Below the pieces are notes generated by a model. It was not told the DNA's origin, did not search any database, and saw nothing but the letters and a program-made list of their open reading frames with translations. This document shows positions 10,732 to 22,834 of a DNA stretch of 64,000 bases, in pieces. The translations under genes were made by a program, and so were the position numbers. This DNA is from Consotaella salsifontis (lineage in GTDB: Bacteria > Pseudomonadota > Alphaproteobacteria > Rhizobiales > Rhizobiaceae): contig NZ_FUXL01000004.1 in NCBI RefSeq assembly GCF_900167365.1, forward strand, positions 124,001 to 188,000, given 5' to 3'. Each line of letters starts with the position of its first letter. The first letter of the stretch is position 1.

Positions 10732-11456
10732 TGGACACTCTCTCGGAGCTTCAGGACATCTGGGCCTATCTGGCGGCAAGCCCCCTCCTCTCACTCAGCC
10801 TGACGCTGGTGGCCTATGTCGCGGCGCTTGCTCTCTACCGGTTCAGCCACCAGTTCGCCCTCTTCCACCCGCTCCTGGTTTCGATCCTCGTCATCGTCGC
10901 GGTGCTGATGGCGACGGGGACGAGCTACGACACCTATTTCAAAGGCGCCCAGTTCGTTCATTTCCTGCTGGGGCCCGCGACGGTCGCGCTGGCCGTGCCG
11001 CTCTACCGGCAGTGGGACAGGATCAAGCGCCGGGCTCTCGCCATCTGCGTCAGCCTCTTCCTCGGTTCCGTCACGGCGATCGCCAGCACGCTGGCGATCG
11101 CCGCGCTCCTCGGCTCGGACCGGGAGATCATCACCAGCCTTGCGCCGAAATCCGTGACGACGCCGGTTGCCATGGGCATCGTTGAGAAGCTTGGAGGGCT
11201 GCCCTCGCTCGCCGCAGTCTTCGTGCTCATCACGGGCGTTCTCGGCGCCACAGCCGGTCCTTTCGTGCTGACGCTGGTGGGGGTGACGGACGAACGGGCG
11301 CGCGGCTTCGGCCTCGGCACGGCATCCCATGGCCTTGGAACGGCTCGCGCTCTTCAGGAAGGCGAGGCGGCGGGCGCCTTTTCGGGTCTGGCCATGGGCC
11401 TCAATGCGCTCCTGACCGCGATTCTTCTGCCACTGATCTGGTCGTTCCTTTTCTGA
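10731..11456 (+). CDS. lrgB: LrgB family protein
   Basis: The 241-residue inner-membrane partner of LrgA has several hydrophobic segments and the LrgB hallmark LAPKSVTTPVAMGIVEKLGG, followed by a Gly-rich GTASHGLGTARALQEGE near residue 195. The start ATG at 10731 overlaps the lrgA stop by one base. The pair is complete and has a normal length. Physiological role in this organism is inferred only from the family (antiholin-like or metabolite transport). Confidence 0.9.
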   Translation: MDTLSELQDIWAYLAASPLLSLSLTLVAYVAALALYRFSHQFALFHPLLVSILVIVAVLMATGTSYDTYFKGAQFVHFLLGPATVALAVPLYRQWDRIKRRALAICVSLFLGSVTAIASTLAIAALLGSDREIITSLAPKSVTTPVAMGIVEKLGGLPSLAAVFVLITGVLGATAGPFVLTLVGVTDERARGFGLGTASHGLGTARALQEGEAAGAFSGLAMGLNALLTAILLPLIWSFLF

Positions 11457-11545
11457 ACGCGCTGCGATCGAGGCCGGTCAAACCCGATGCTGCTCTGGCC
11501 GAGGGCATGCGCTACTGTCCGGTCCGACCGAATCGGAGGGTTTTC

Positions 11546-11998
11546 ATGATGGGAGAGAATTTCCAGGAAGGCGGCTGCCGCTGCGGCCAGGTCCGTTTCA
11601 GGGTGCGCGGCCGGCCGATGATCACACTGGCCTGCCACTGCACCGGCTGCCAGAAGATGAGCTCCAGCGCATTTTCCCTGAGCGCGCTCTACGGGAAAGA
11701 GAACTTCGAGCTGATCAGCGGCGAGCCGGTTCTTGGCGGCTTGCGCGGCGAACTCAAGCACTTCTTCTGCCCAAGCTGCATGAGCTGGATGTTCACGCGC
11801 CTCGACAGCCTCGGCCCCTTTGTCAACATCCGTCCCACCATGCTGGACGATGCCTCAGGCTTCCGGCCGTTCGCGGAGACCTATACCTGCGAGGCGATGC
11901 CCTGGGCGAAGACGACGGCCGTGCGCAGCTTCGAGAAGTTCCCGGAGATGGAGCAGATGCCGGCTTTGCTCGCCGAATTCGCCGAGAGCGATTTTTAG
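11546..11998 (+). CDS. GFA family zinc protein
   Basis: The 150-residue protein has the glutathione-dependent formaldehyde-activating (GFA) fold: GGCRCGQVRFRV near the N-terminus, ACHCTGCQKMSSSAFS, and FFCPSCMSWMFT, which supply the conserved zinc-binding cysteines. Despite the family name, most members have no proven formaldehyde activity, so the substrate is open. ATG at 11546 lies 5 bases after a strong GGAGGG site; the upstream extension to 11507 is not needed. The gene is monocistronic. Confidence 0.88.
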   Translation: MMGENFQEGGCRCGQVRFRVRGRPMITLACHCTGCQKMSSSAFSLSALYGKENFELISGEPVLGGLRGELKHFFCPSCMSWMFTRLDSLGPFVNIRPTMLDDASGFRPFAETYTCEAMPWAKTTAVRSFEKFPEMEQMPALLAEFAESDF

Positions 11999-12059
11999 GG
12001 ACCGCCGCTAAGGCACCGGCTCCCGTCTATTGTGGCTTTTGACAAGGAAAGCCTTCGCC

Positions 12060-12443
12060 ATGCCATTGAGCGTCAGGCTCCGGCGCCTGCCGGGCATCTA
12101 CGCCATTGCGCACCTCGCCCCCGGCTCGCCTATACCCGAATGGGCCGACGGCGAGGGCTTCGTCAGCATCAGCCGAACGGATGAGGAGCTATCGGTGGCG
12201 TGCCGGCAGGAGCAGGTTCCCGCCGCGGTCCAACAAGATCGGGAATGGCGCTGTCTGAAGCTCGTCGGGCCTTTCGCCTTCGACGAATCCGGCGTCGTGC
12301 TCTCGGTCATCCGGCCCATTTCCGAAGCCGGACTTGGAGTTTTCGTGGTTTCGACGTTCGACGGAGACCATGTTCTGGTCAAGGCGGTGGATCTGCCCCA
12401 GGTCGAGATGCTGCTCGAAGCAGCCGGGCACTCCATGCTCTAA
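12060..12443 (+). CDS. ACT domain-containing protein
   Basis: The 127-residue product has two ACT-like halves: LPGIYAIAHLAPGSPIPEW and, near residue 65, LKLVGPFAFDESGVVLSVIRPISEAGLGVFVVST, the latter typical of the CASTOR/ACT_7 type that binds amino acids or other small ligands. A regulatory or ligand-sensing role is inferred; no catalytic domain is attached. The start ATG at 12060 has an AAGGAAAG site 9 bases upstream. It converges on yqeY with only 10 bases between stops. Confidence 0.82.
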   Translation: MPLSVRLRRLPGIYAIAHLAPGSPIPEWADGEGFVSISRTDEELSVACRQEQVPAAVQQDREWRCLKLVGPFAFDESGVVLSVIRPISEAGLGVFVVSTFDGDHVLVKAVDLPQVEMLLEAAGHSML

Positions 12444-12453
12444 AAGCAAATCC

Positions 12454-12921
12454 TCAGCTCAGCAGACCCTTGACCATCGTGCTGGCCTTGCAGAAGTCCA
12501 TCTGGCCTCTGTAGCGCTCCTTGAGCCTCAGCATGCAACGGCCGACATCACGAAGGCTCTTCGAATCGGTCTCCTCGACCACCTCGCGGCAGACCTGCTC
12601 CATCTCGCCGCTATCGAGCTGGGCGGGAAGAAAATCGGCGATGATCGCGATTTCGTCGCGCTCACGCTCGGCAATATCGAGACGCCCGGCCTCCTCGTGG
12701 GCGCGGGCCGACTCTTCGCGCTGTTTCATCATCTTCGACAGGATGCGGATGATTTCCTCATCTCCCGTCGGATCGCGGCCTTCCCTACGGTCCGCCTCGT
12801 CGCGGTCGCGGATCGCGGCATTGACCAGCCGCAGCATTCCCAATCGGCGCTTGTCCTGCTCCTTGACCGCTGTGTTCAAGGCTTCCGCAAGCTGCTCACG
12901 CAACGCTTGATGCATCACCAT
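12454..12921 (-). CDS. GatB/YqeY domain protein
   Basis: The 155-residue product is a full-length YqeY family member (LREQLAEALNTAVKEQDKRR, then LGMLRLVNAAIRDRD, and the C-terminal MGRCM-type helical end GRCMLRLKERYRGQMD). The family shares the tail domain of GatB, the tRNA-dependent amidotransferase subunit, and may bind tRNA, but a specific function is unproven. The start at 12921 (ATGGTGATG) fits family length; the frame runs on to 12972. It lies upstream of and divergent from carA, an arrangement common in rhizobia. Confidence 0.88.
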   Translation of the reverse strand: MVMHQALREQLAEALNTAVKEQDKRRLGMLRLVNAAIRDRDEADRREGRDPTGDEEIIRILSKMMKQREESARAHEEAGRLDIAERERDEIAIIADFLPAQLDSGEMEQVCREVVEETDSKSLRDVGRCMLRLKERYRGQMDFCKASTMVKGLLS

Positions 12922-13256
12922 AACGCCACCACTTTGCCTCATTCGCCTCGTTAGCTGGCGATGTATTGGCAATCCTTATAATCGATTCGAAAGTCGCGGT
13001 CGCCGCCTTGCGTAGGGTTCCCCATTCGCCTCGTTTTTGCTCCCACCGGGACGCAAAATCGGCCGAACAGAGTCCGCATTATATCCCAGCGCCTCGGTTT
13101 CGTCACCTTACGATGAACGGCGCGGCCGTGTAATGGTTGCGGAGTTCTGACGCAAGCCACTTGCGGAACGGCCGCTGAGCGGCGATATCCCTTTTTGGCT
13201 GGCATGGGCTGGCAAATCCACGACAAGACGACGACGCAAGAACACGAGGGCAGGCG
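12922..13256. other. yqeY-carA divergent intergenic region
   Basis: The 335 bases hold no gene. TATAAT occurs at 12977-12982 on the plus strand but has no good -35 partner at 17 bases. The region should contain the promoters of both divergent genes. No leader peptide, pyrimidine-sensing attenuator or other riboregulator is recognisable upstream of carA. Confidence 0.4.
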
Positions 13257-14450
13257 ATGACCGACGGCTGGACAAAACGCACGCCAACCGCGCTTCTGGT
13301 GCTGGCCGACGGCACGGTGATCGAAGGCCAGGGCCTTGGCGCGACAGGCGCGACCGAGGGTGAGGTTTGCTTCAACACCGCGTTGACCGGTTATCAGGAA
13401 ATCCTGACGGACCCCTCCTATGCGAGGCAGATCGTGACCTTCACCTTTCCGCATATCGGAAATGTGGGCACGAATGATGAAGATTTCGAGGACCTGGTGC
13501 CGGACAACGCCGCCGGCGCGGTCGGCGCGATCTTCAGGGCCGACATCTCCCCTTATTCCAACTACCGCGCGGCGTCCGGCCTCGACGAGTGGCTGAAGAA
13601 GCGCGGCGTCATCGCCCTCTGCGGCATCGACACCAGGGCTCTCACGGTTCACATTCGCGAGAAGGGCATGCCGAACGCGGTGATCGCGCATGATCCCGAA
13701 GGGCGTTTCGACGTCGAGGCGCTGAAGGCGCGCGCTAAGGCGTGGCCGGGTCTCGAGGGCATGGATTTGGCCAAGGACGTCGCCGCCGGGAAGCCGGTCG
13801 ATTTCGCCGAGGCCCCCTGGGCCTGGGGCTCCGGATATGGCCGGGGCGCCGACGATGCCCGTTATACGATCGTTGCCATCGATTACGGCACCAAACGCAA
13901 CATCCTGCGCCTGATGACCGGTCTCGGCGCCAAGGTGGTCATCGTGCCGCCGACGGCGAGCGCCGAGGAAATCCTCGCCCATCAACCCGATGGCATCTTC
14001 CTGTCCAACGGCCCCGGTGATCCGGCGGCGACCGGCGCCTACGCGGTGCCGACCATCCAGGAGCTTCTGAAGTCCGATATCCCGATCTTCGGGATCTGCC
14101 TCGGGCACCAGATGCTGGCGCTGGCGCTCGGCGGCAAGACGCAGAAGATGCACCAGGGCCATCACGGCGCGAATCATCCGGTGAAGGATTTCACCACCGG
14201 CAAGGTAGAGATCGTCTCGATGAACCACGGCTTTGCGGTGGCTCGCGACACTCTGCCGGATGGCGTCGTGGAGACGCATGTCTCGCTGTTCGACGGCTCC
14301 AATTGCGGACTGCGCCTCAAGGACAAGCCGGTCTTCTCGGTGCAGCATCACCCTGAGGCTTCCCCCGGACCGCAGGATTCGCACTACCTCTTCAGCCGCT
14401 TCTTCGAAATGATCGAAGAGCACAAGGCAAACCAGGGTAAGGCTGCCTGA
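13257..14450 (+). CDS. carA: Carbamoyl-phosphate synthase small subunit CarA
   Basis: The 397-residue glutaminase subunit releases ammonia from glutamine and passes it to CarB to make carbamoyl phosphate for pyrimidine and arginine synthesis. The class I amidotransferase domain shows the nucleophile C281 in FGICLGHQ and the His/Glu pair H365/E367 in HHPEASPGP. The N-terminal CarA domain includes EVCFNTALTGYQEILTDPSY. ATG at 13257 follows a GAGGGCAGG site. Only the small XRE gene separates it from carB. Confidence 0.97.
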   Translation: MTDGWTKRTPTALLVLADGTVIEGQGLGATGATEGEVCFNTALTGYQEILTDPSYARQIVTFTFPHIGNVGTNDEDFEDLVPDNAAGAVGAIFRADISPYSNYRAASGLDEWLKKRGVIALCGIDTRALTVHIREKGMPNAVIAHDPEGRFDVEALKARAKAWPGLEGMDLAKDVAAGKPVDFAEAPWAWGSGYGRGADDARYTIVAIDYGTKRNILRLMTGLGAKVVIVPPTASAEEILAHQPDGIFLSNGPGDPAATGAYAVPTIQELLKSDIPIFGICLGHQMLALALGGKTQKMHQGHHGANHPVKDFTTGKVEIVSMNHGFAVARDTLPDGVVETHVSLFDGSNCGLRLKDKPVFSVQHHPEASPGPQDSHYLFSRFFEMIEEHKANQGKAA

Positions 14451-14682
14451 AACTCTGGGCCGGCGCAGCGCGCGGCCAGACAGCCGCGCTTCGTTGCCGC
14501 CGGCAACAATCTGGTCAGTTCATCTCGCGCCATCGCCGGTGCCGGCGCACGATAATTCGGCGAGCGATTCGCCCATCCGCCTCTTGAGTATGACAGCGCT
14601 CGCCGCACACACTGCCTTGAAGGGCCGGGAGGATCGCCTCTCTGCTCTGTGCGTAGGAAGACCGGCTGGACATGGATCTCAA

Positions 14683-14958
14683 ATGATGAAACCCGAGGAG
14701 TTCCGTGCGTGGCGCCGGTCGCTGGGTCTCAAGCAGAAGGACGCGGCCGAGAGGCTGGGCCTGAAGAAGCGGGTGATTCAGTACTACGAAAAGGGTCATC
14801 GCGACGGCAAGCGCGTCGACGTGCCAAGAACGGTGGAGCTCGCCTGCCTCGCGCTTTCCCTTGGCTGCGAGCGCTATGACGGGCGCCCCCTGCCCCGCTC
14901 AGCAAGCGATCTTCCGACTCTCCAGGCGTCGAGCCGTACCGCGCGGCCCGAGGACTGA
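14683..14958 (+). CDS. Small XRE-family helix-turn-helix regulator
   Basis: The 91-residue protein carries a single HTH_3-type domain: MKPEEFRAWRRSLGLKQKDAAERLGLKKRV... with the recognition helix near residues 28-38, followed by a short disordered tail. ATG at 14683 (or 14686) is chosen because the frame upstream to 14494 does not look like protein. It is inserted between carA and carB, which in many rhizobia contain small unrelated genes. Whether it regulates carB is unknown. Confidence 0.8.
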   Translation: MMKPEEFRAWRRSLGLKQKDAAERLGLKKRVIQYYEKGHRDGKRVDVPRTVELACLALSLGCERYDGRPLPRSASDLPTLQASSRTARPED

Positions 14959-15132
14959 CGAGCGGTCTTGAATTCAGTTTGGGATTCGCATCGGAAATTC
15001 CGCATTTCCGGGGTTCTGCTTCGCCGCGCAATTCCGTATAAGCCGCTTCCAGCCTGAAATCGCGTCAACCTGCGCCTCGACCAGCGCCTTGCGCTGGCCC
15101 ATTTTTGCGCCGATCGACAACGGAACGAGACG

Positions 15133-18627
<3,495 letters not shown>

Positions 18628-18633
18628 GATGTT

Positions 18634-18660
18634 GGCCGCGACCGCTGGACGGCCGCGGCC
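18634..18660 (+). terminator. GC-rich hairpin after carB
   Basis: GGCCGCG (18634-18640) can pair with CGCGGCC (18654-18660), leaving a 13-nt loop, 7 bases after the carB stop. There is no U-tract, so it is only a weak candidate for a terminator or RNA-protecting hairpin. Confidence 0.3.
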
Positions 18661-18797
18661 CATCGATTGTAACCTTCGTGCGCTGGTTCCGACCGTTCGG
18701 TCGGGGCCGGCTTGTTTTTATCGGTCGCGTCCGCGCGGCCTGCGTTTGGGAAGAGCAGGATTCCGGCCCTGGCCGGACTTCTGGGAAGGATCAAGGC

Positions 18798-19271
18798 ATG
18801 GAAAAGGTTCCGATGACCGTGAGCGGCTTCGAAACGCTCAAGGAAGAACTTCGCCGCCGTCAACAGGAAGAGCGTCCCCGGATCATCCAGGCGATCGCCG
18901 AGGCGCGTTCTCATGGCGACCTTTCCGAAAATGCCGAATATCATGCGGCCAAGGAGTCGCAGAGCCTGAACGAAGGTCGCATAGCCGAGCTCGAGGATCT
19001 GACGGCGCGTGCCGAGGTCATCGACGTTTCCAAGCTCTCCGGCGACAAGATCAAATTCGGCGCCAAGGTCACGCTGGTGGATGAGGACACAGAGGAAGAG
19101 AAGGTCTACCAGATCGTCGGCGATCAGGAGGCCGACGTGAAGTCCGGCCGCATCTCCATTTCTTCGCCCATCGCCCGCGCCCTGATCGGCAAGAGCGAGG
19201 GCGATTCGGTCGAAGTGTCGGCTCCGGGCGGCGCCCGCTCCTACGAGATTATGTCCGTCACCTGGGGCTGA
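18798..19271 (+). CDS. greA: Transcription elongation factor GreA
   Basis: The 157-residue factor rescues backtracked RNA polymerase by stimulating transcript cleavage. The N-terminal coiled coil contains the acidic tip ([21 protein letters not shown]), with the two acidic residues of the D-L-S-E-N motif. The C-terminal FKBP-like domain has [20 protein letters not shown] and ends [12 protein letters not shown] at 18798, behind AAGGATCAAGG, gives the standard length. It lies 170 bases after carB and 15 bases before lpcC. Confidence 0.96.
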   Translation: MEKVPMTVSGFETLKEELRRRQQEERPRIIQAIAEARSHGDLSENAEYHAAKESQSLNEGRIAELEDLTARAEVIDVSKLSGDKIKFGAKVTLVDEDTEEEKVYQIVGDQEADVKSGRISISSPIARALIGKSEGDSVEVSAPGGARSYEIMSVTWG

Positions 19272-19286
19272 GCGACCGGCAAAGCC

Positions 19287-20372
19287 ATGCGGTTGAGGAA
19301 TGTCGAGGTCATCGCGCCGAACTTCAAGCGGCGCCTTTCCGGCGTGACCTCGACTGTCGTTCAGCTTCTGCCCCTTCAGGCAAGGGCCCTTGGCATCGCC
19401 GCTCTCGGGCCCGGCCTTCCCAGTGACCTCCCTCATATCGCCTGGTGGCAGGTGCCGGGACTTTGGCGGAGGCCGGAGCGCCGGCCGTTCCGCATCTGGC
19501 ATGCCCGGCGCAATGTCGAGATGCTGGCCGGGATCGTGCTGCGCGACATTCTGCGCATGCCGCTGAAGCTGCTCTTCACCTCGGCCGCCCAGCGCAACCA
19601 CACCGCCTGGACCCGCTTTCTGATCGACCGCATGGACGCGGTCATCGCGACCAGCGCCAGGAGTGCCGCGTTTCTGAAGGTCCCGGCAACCGTAAATATG
19701 CACGGCATCGACCTCTCGCGCTTCACTCCCGACGGCCCATTGCCCGCTGAAGCAAAGCGGTTCGAAGGACGGCTCGTCGTCGGTTGCTCGGGGCGCGTGC
19801 GCCACCAGAAGGGCACGGACGTCTTCGTCGACGCGATGATCGCCCTTCTGCCGCGCCATCCCGAATGGACCGCCGTCATCACCGGCCGCACGACGCCCGA
19901 GCACGCCGCCTTTCAGCGCGATCTCGCAGAGCGGATCGAGCGGGCGGCCCTTGCCGATCGCATCGTGTTTCTGGGCGAGGTGGACGACATCACGCCGTGG
20001 TTCCGCCGTTTCGACCTCTATGTCGCGCCACCGCGCAACGAGGGATTCGGCCTGACACCGCTGGAGGCGATGGCCTGCGGCACGCCTGTGGTCGCTTCCA
20101 CCGCCGGCGCATTCCAAGAGCTGGTGGTCGAGGGAGTTACGGGACGCATTGTCCCGGCGGGAGACGCCGCGGCGCTGGCGGATGCGGCCGAGGTCTACAT
20201 GGCCGACGCGGCGCTGCGCCATGCCGCCGGCCAGGCGGCCCTGACTCACGTGCGCGAGCATTTCCCCCTGGAGCGCGAGGCCGCCGGCATCGCCGCCGTC
20301 TACGAGCGCTTGTGGGACACGTCGCCCTCTTCGCCGGCGAAATCGGCCTCGATGATATCCACCAGCCTGTAG
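19287..20372 (+). CDS. lpcC: LPS core mannosyltransferase, LpcC/LpsB type (GT4)
   Basis: The 361-residue GT4 glycosyltransferase starts with VEVIAPNFKRRLSGVTSTVVQLLP, the signature of rhizobial LpcC/LpsB mannosyltransferases of the lipopolysaccharide core. HARRNVEM, KLLFTSAAQRNHT and DAVIATSARS follow. The GT-B C-terminal domain has GCSGRVRHQKGTDVF and the E-x7-E type motif in PPRNEGFGLTPLEAMACGTPVV. It probably acts on the cytoplasmic face, adding mannose to Kdo. It directly follows greA, an arrangement seen in related genomes. Its 3' end overlaps the convergent GT25 gene by 73 bases. Confidence 0.88.
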   Translation: MRLRNVEVIAPNFKRRLSGVTSTVVQLLPLQARALGIAALGPGLPSDLPHIAWWQVPGLWRRPERRPFRIWHARRNVEMLAGIVLRDILRMPLKLLFTSAAQRNHTAWTRFLIDRMDAVIATSARSAAFLKVPATVNMHGIDLSRFTPDGPLPAEAKRFEGRLVVGCSGRVRHQKGTDVFVDAMIALLPRHPEWTAVITGRTTPEHAAFQRDLAERIERAALADRIVFLGEVDDITPWFRRFDLYVAPPRNEGFGLTPLEAMACGTPVVASTAGAFQELVVEGVTGRIVPAGDAAALADAAEVYMADAALRHAAGQAALTHVREHFPLEREAAGIAAVYERLWDTSPSSPAKSASMISTSL

Positions 20373-21115
20373 CGCACACCGAAAAGACGGCTCAGATGGT
20401 CGCCCGCCAGCTTCACCTGCGTCAGCAGGCGGCGACCGAGAAAAGGCAGGTTGGTCAGAGAGATCGGCAAGGAGGCGCGCGGCGCCTGGATGGACGTGCC
20501 CACCGGGATTGGCGTCGGCAGCCCACGCCGCGCCAGAATATGCACCTGCATGGCCAGAGCCGGCTCTACCTGGAAAGACACCAGTCCTGGCAACGTGTGG
20601 AGGAAGGCGTCCACAGGCGCGGCGCGATGCTCGGCCGCGGCAAGGAGCTTCCTCGCGCCCGCTGGCCACAGGATGTAGGCGGCCGAGCCTGACTTGTCAC
20701 GATAGAGCCGCAGAATCGAAAGGCCTCCGCCGATCGTCCGCTCGTTGCGGCTGACGAAACGGCGCCGGTCGAAGTTCTCGAGGTTGAGGAAATCGATGCT
20801 GAGCAGGTTTCGCGCCGTCGCGAGGAGCGCGGGGACACGAGGTGAGAGAACGACGTCGTCCTCGAGAATCAGCATCGGTTCGCTGCCCCCGGCCACCCGC
20901 CGCCACAGTGCGCGATGCGAAAGAAAGCAGCCGAGTTCGGCCGGACTCAGCGGCCTCTCCCAGCTCCGTCCGAGCCCTGCCGTCGTCGCCGCGTCGATTG
21001 TGGATGCCTCGACCGCCGGGAGGCGCTCGAGCGCCATTCCATAGCGCTCGCCCTGTGCCTCCATGAAGGCACGGCGCTCGGTGGCGCGATCGAGATTGAT
21101 GTAGACGAGGTCCAT
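20300..21115 (-). CDS. Glycosyltransferase family 25 protein (LPS/LOS biosynthesis)
   Basis: The 271-residue protein begins MDLVYINLDRATERRAF, and GCFLSHRALWRR and the DxD-like LILEDDVVL motif match GT25 enzymes that extend lipooligosaccharide cores. The N-terminal GT-A domain spans about residues 1-180; the rest ends in a charged tail. Its location beside lpcC supports an outer-core role, though the sugar is unknown. The two genes converge and share 73 bases. An alternative start is not evident. Confidence 0.85.
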   Translation of the reverse strand: MDLVYINLDRATERRAFMEAQGERYGMALERLPAVEASTIDAATTAGLGRSWERPLSPAELGCFLSHRALWRRVAGGSEPMLILEDDVVLSPRVPALLATARNLLSIDFLNLENFDRRRFVSRNERTIGGGLSILRLYRDKSGSAAYILWPAGARKLLAAAEHRAAPVDAFLHTLPGLVSFQVEPALAMQVHILARRGLPTPIPVGTSIQAPRASLPISLTNLPFLGRRLLTQVKLAGDHLSRLFGVRYRLVDIIEADFAGEEGDVSHKRS

Positions 21116-21124
21116 GCCCGCCCC

Positions 21125-22600
21125 TCAGTCCGCCCAAACCGACGGAAACAGCAGCACCAGCACCGTGACTAGCTCCAGGCGCCCGAGCAACATGATCGTC
21201 GACAGAATCCACAGCGCCGGATCGGAGAGCGAGGAGAAGTTGCCCGCCGGCCCGATGATCTGGCCGAAGCCGGGACCGACGTTGGACAGCGCTGTCAGCG
21301 AGCCGGAAAAGGCCGTGATGATGTCGATCCCGAGAATCATCAGGAGGACGGTTCCGACGAGAAGAGCGCCGAAGAACAGGAAGACGAAGATCGTTACCGT
21401 CTGGATGACCTCAACCGAGACTTCCTCGTTTCCGTATTTGATGCGCTGGACCGCGTGGGGTCGGATCAGGCTGCGGAAATTCGCCCGAACCAGCAGGAAG
21501 AGGATGACGAGGCGGTTCGCCTTGATGCCGCCGGCGGTCGAGCCGGCGCAGCCCCCGAGAAACATCGCCAGAAAGAAGATGCCGATCGCCGCGTTCGACC
21601 ACAGCGTATAGTCCTCGGCGGCATAGCCCGTGGTGGTGATGACCGAGACGAGATGGAAGGACGAGGAGATGAGCGCCTCGCCGAAGGGCGTGTCATTGAT
21701 CACCCGCCGCGTCACGGCGATGGCGAAGGACATGGCGACGCAGGTGAGAAGAAACACCACGACCTGAGGGTCGCTCCACAGCTGGAAGCGGCGCGGCAGG
21801 AAGGCGCGGATATAGACGACGAAGGGCAAGGCCGCGAGCGCCATGAAGATGGTCGAGGCGACGAGAATTCCACGATTGTCGAAATAGCCCATGGAGGCGT
21901 CGTGGGTCGAATAGCCGCCGGTCGCCAGCGTCGTCATGGCGTGATTGGCGGCGTCGAAGACGCCCATGCCGAGCGCGAAATAGCTCAACGCACAAAGAAA
22001 CGTTAGCGTGAGATAGGCGGTGATCAGGCCGGCGGCGAGCTGGTTGACGCGAGGCAAAACCTTGTCCGAGCGATCGGAGCTTTCCATGTGAAAAAGCGAC
22101 AACCCGCCCGCCGACAGCGAAGGCAGGATCAGGATCACCATGACGATGATGCCGATGCCGCCCATCCACTGGAGCAGCGAGCGCCACAGGAGAAGGCCGC
22201 GCGGCAGCGCGTCGAGCCCGGAGATCACGGTCGATCCCGTGGTCGTCAGGCCCGACATCGCCTCGAAGAACGCGCCGGCATAGGTGATGTTGATCGAGGA
22301 GAAATAGAGTGGCAGCGCGCCGATGGCCGAGGTGAAGATCCAGACGGTCGTGACCAGCAGGAAGCCGAGCTTCTGACTGAAGACCTCGGGGCGCCCGCCC
22401 CGGGTCGCCACCGCTACCAGCGAACACGCCGCCGCGATCAGGGACCCGGTTCCGACGAAGATCTGCCAGTCCTTGCTCCCGTCGGCGAAGTCGATGAGGG
22501 CAGGCACGAGCATCGCGCCCGAAACCGTTATGCCGAAGATCGAACAGACGTGAAAGACGGTCTTGAGAATGGCCCGCGCCCCTGTTTGCCCCGGCGGCAT
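21125..22600 (-). CDS. trkH: Trk system potassium uptake protein TrkH
   Basis: The 491-residue inner-membrane potassium channel subunit has the four pseudo-repeats with selectivity-filter loops: MSGLTTTGSTVISG, MTTLATGGYSTHD, SVITTTGYAAEDY and TALSNVGPGFGQ. About ten transmembrane helices and the lipid-facing end match TrkH/KtrB. It works with the cytosolic TrkA NAD-binding subunit, not in this window. ATG at 22600 gives the family length; the frame is open to 22726 but that part is charged and unlikely. It is 9 bases downstream of the GT25 gene on the same strand order, probably unrelated. Confidence 0.95.
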   Translation of the reverse strand: MPPGQTGARAILKTVFHVCSIFGITVSGAMLVPALIDFADGSKDWQIFVGTGSLIAAACSLVAVATRGGRPEVFSQKLGFLLVTTVWIFTSAIGALPLYFSSINITYAGAFFEAMSGLTTTGSTVISGLDALPRGLLLWRSLLQWMGGIGIIVMVILILPSLSAGGLSLFHMESSDRSDKVLPRVNQLAAGLITAYLTLTFLCALSYFALGMGVFDAANHAMTTLATGGYSTHDASMGYFDNRGILVASTIFMALAALPFVVYIRAFLPRRFQLWSDPQVVVFLLTCVAMSFAIAVTRRVINDTPFGEALISSSFHLVSVITTTGYAAEDYTLWSNAAIGIFFLAMFLGGCAGSTAGGIKANRLVILFLLVRANFRSLIRPHAVQRIKYGNEEVSVEVIQTVTIFVFLFFGALLVGTVLLMILGIDIITAFSGSLTALSNVGPGFGQIIGPAGNFSSLSDPALWILSTIMLLGRLELVTVLVLLFPSVWAD

Positions 22601-22834
22601 CCTCTTCCGGCGCCGACGATGGCGGGTTCTACCGTTTCGTTCGTCGTCGGGCAAATCCGGCCGATGACGGGCATCCCCTTCCCGTTCACACATTTTGAGG
22701 AAGAGCGATGTTGAAAACCGCGACACCTCGCCCCGGCGGCGCCCGCGCGCGGTCGCCGGACGGTCGCGGCTCTGCTATTGAATGAGCTTTCAGAGACTGC
22801 CATCTGCCTGACAGACGCAAAGCAGGACAAGGCC

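Noticed and set aside
13070-13256. Attenuator or riboswitch before carA
   Set aside because: No leader peptide or convincing paired anti-terminator and terminator.
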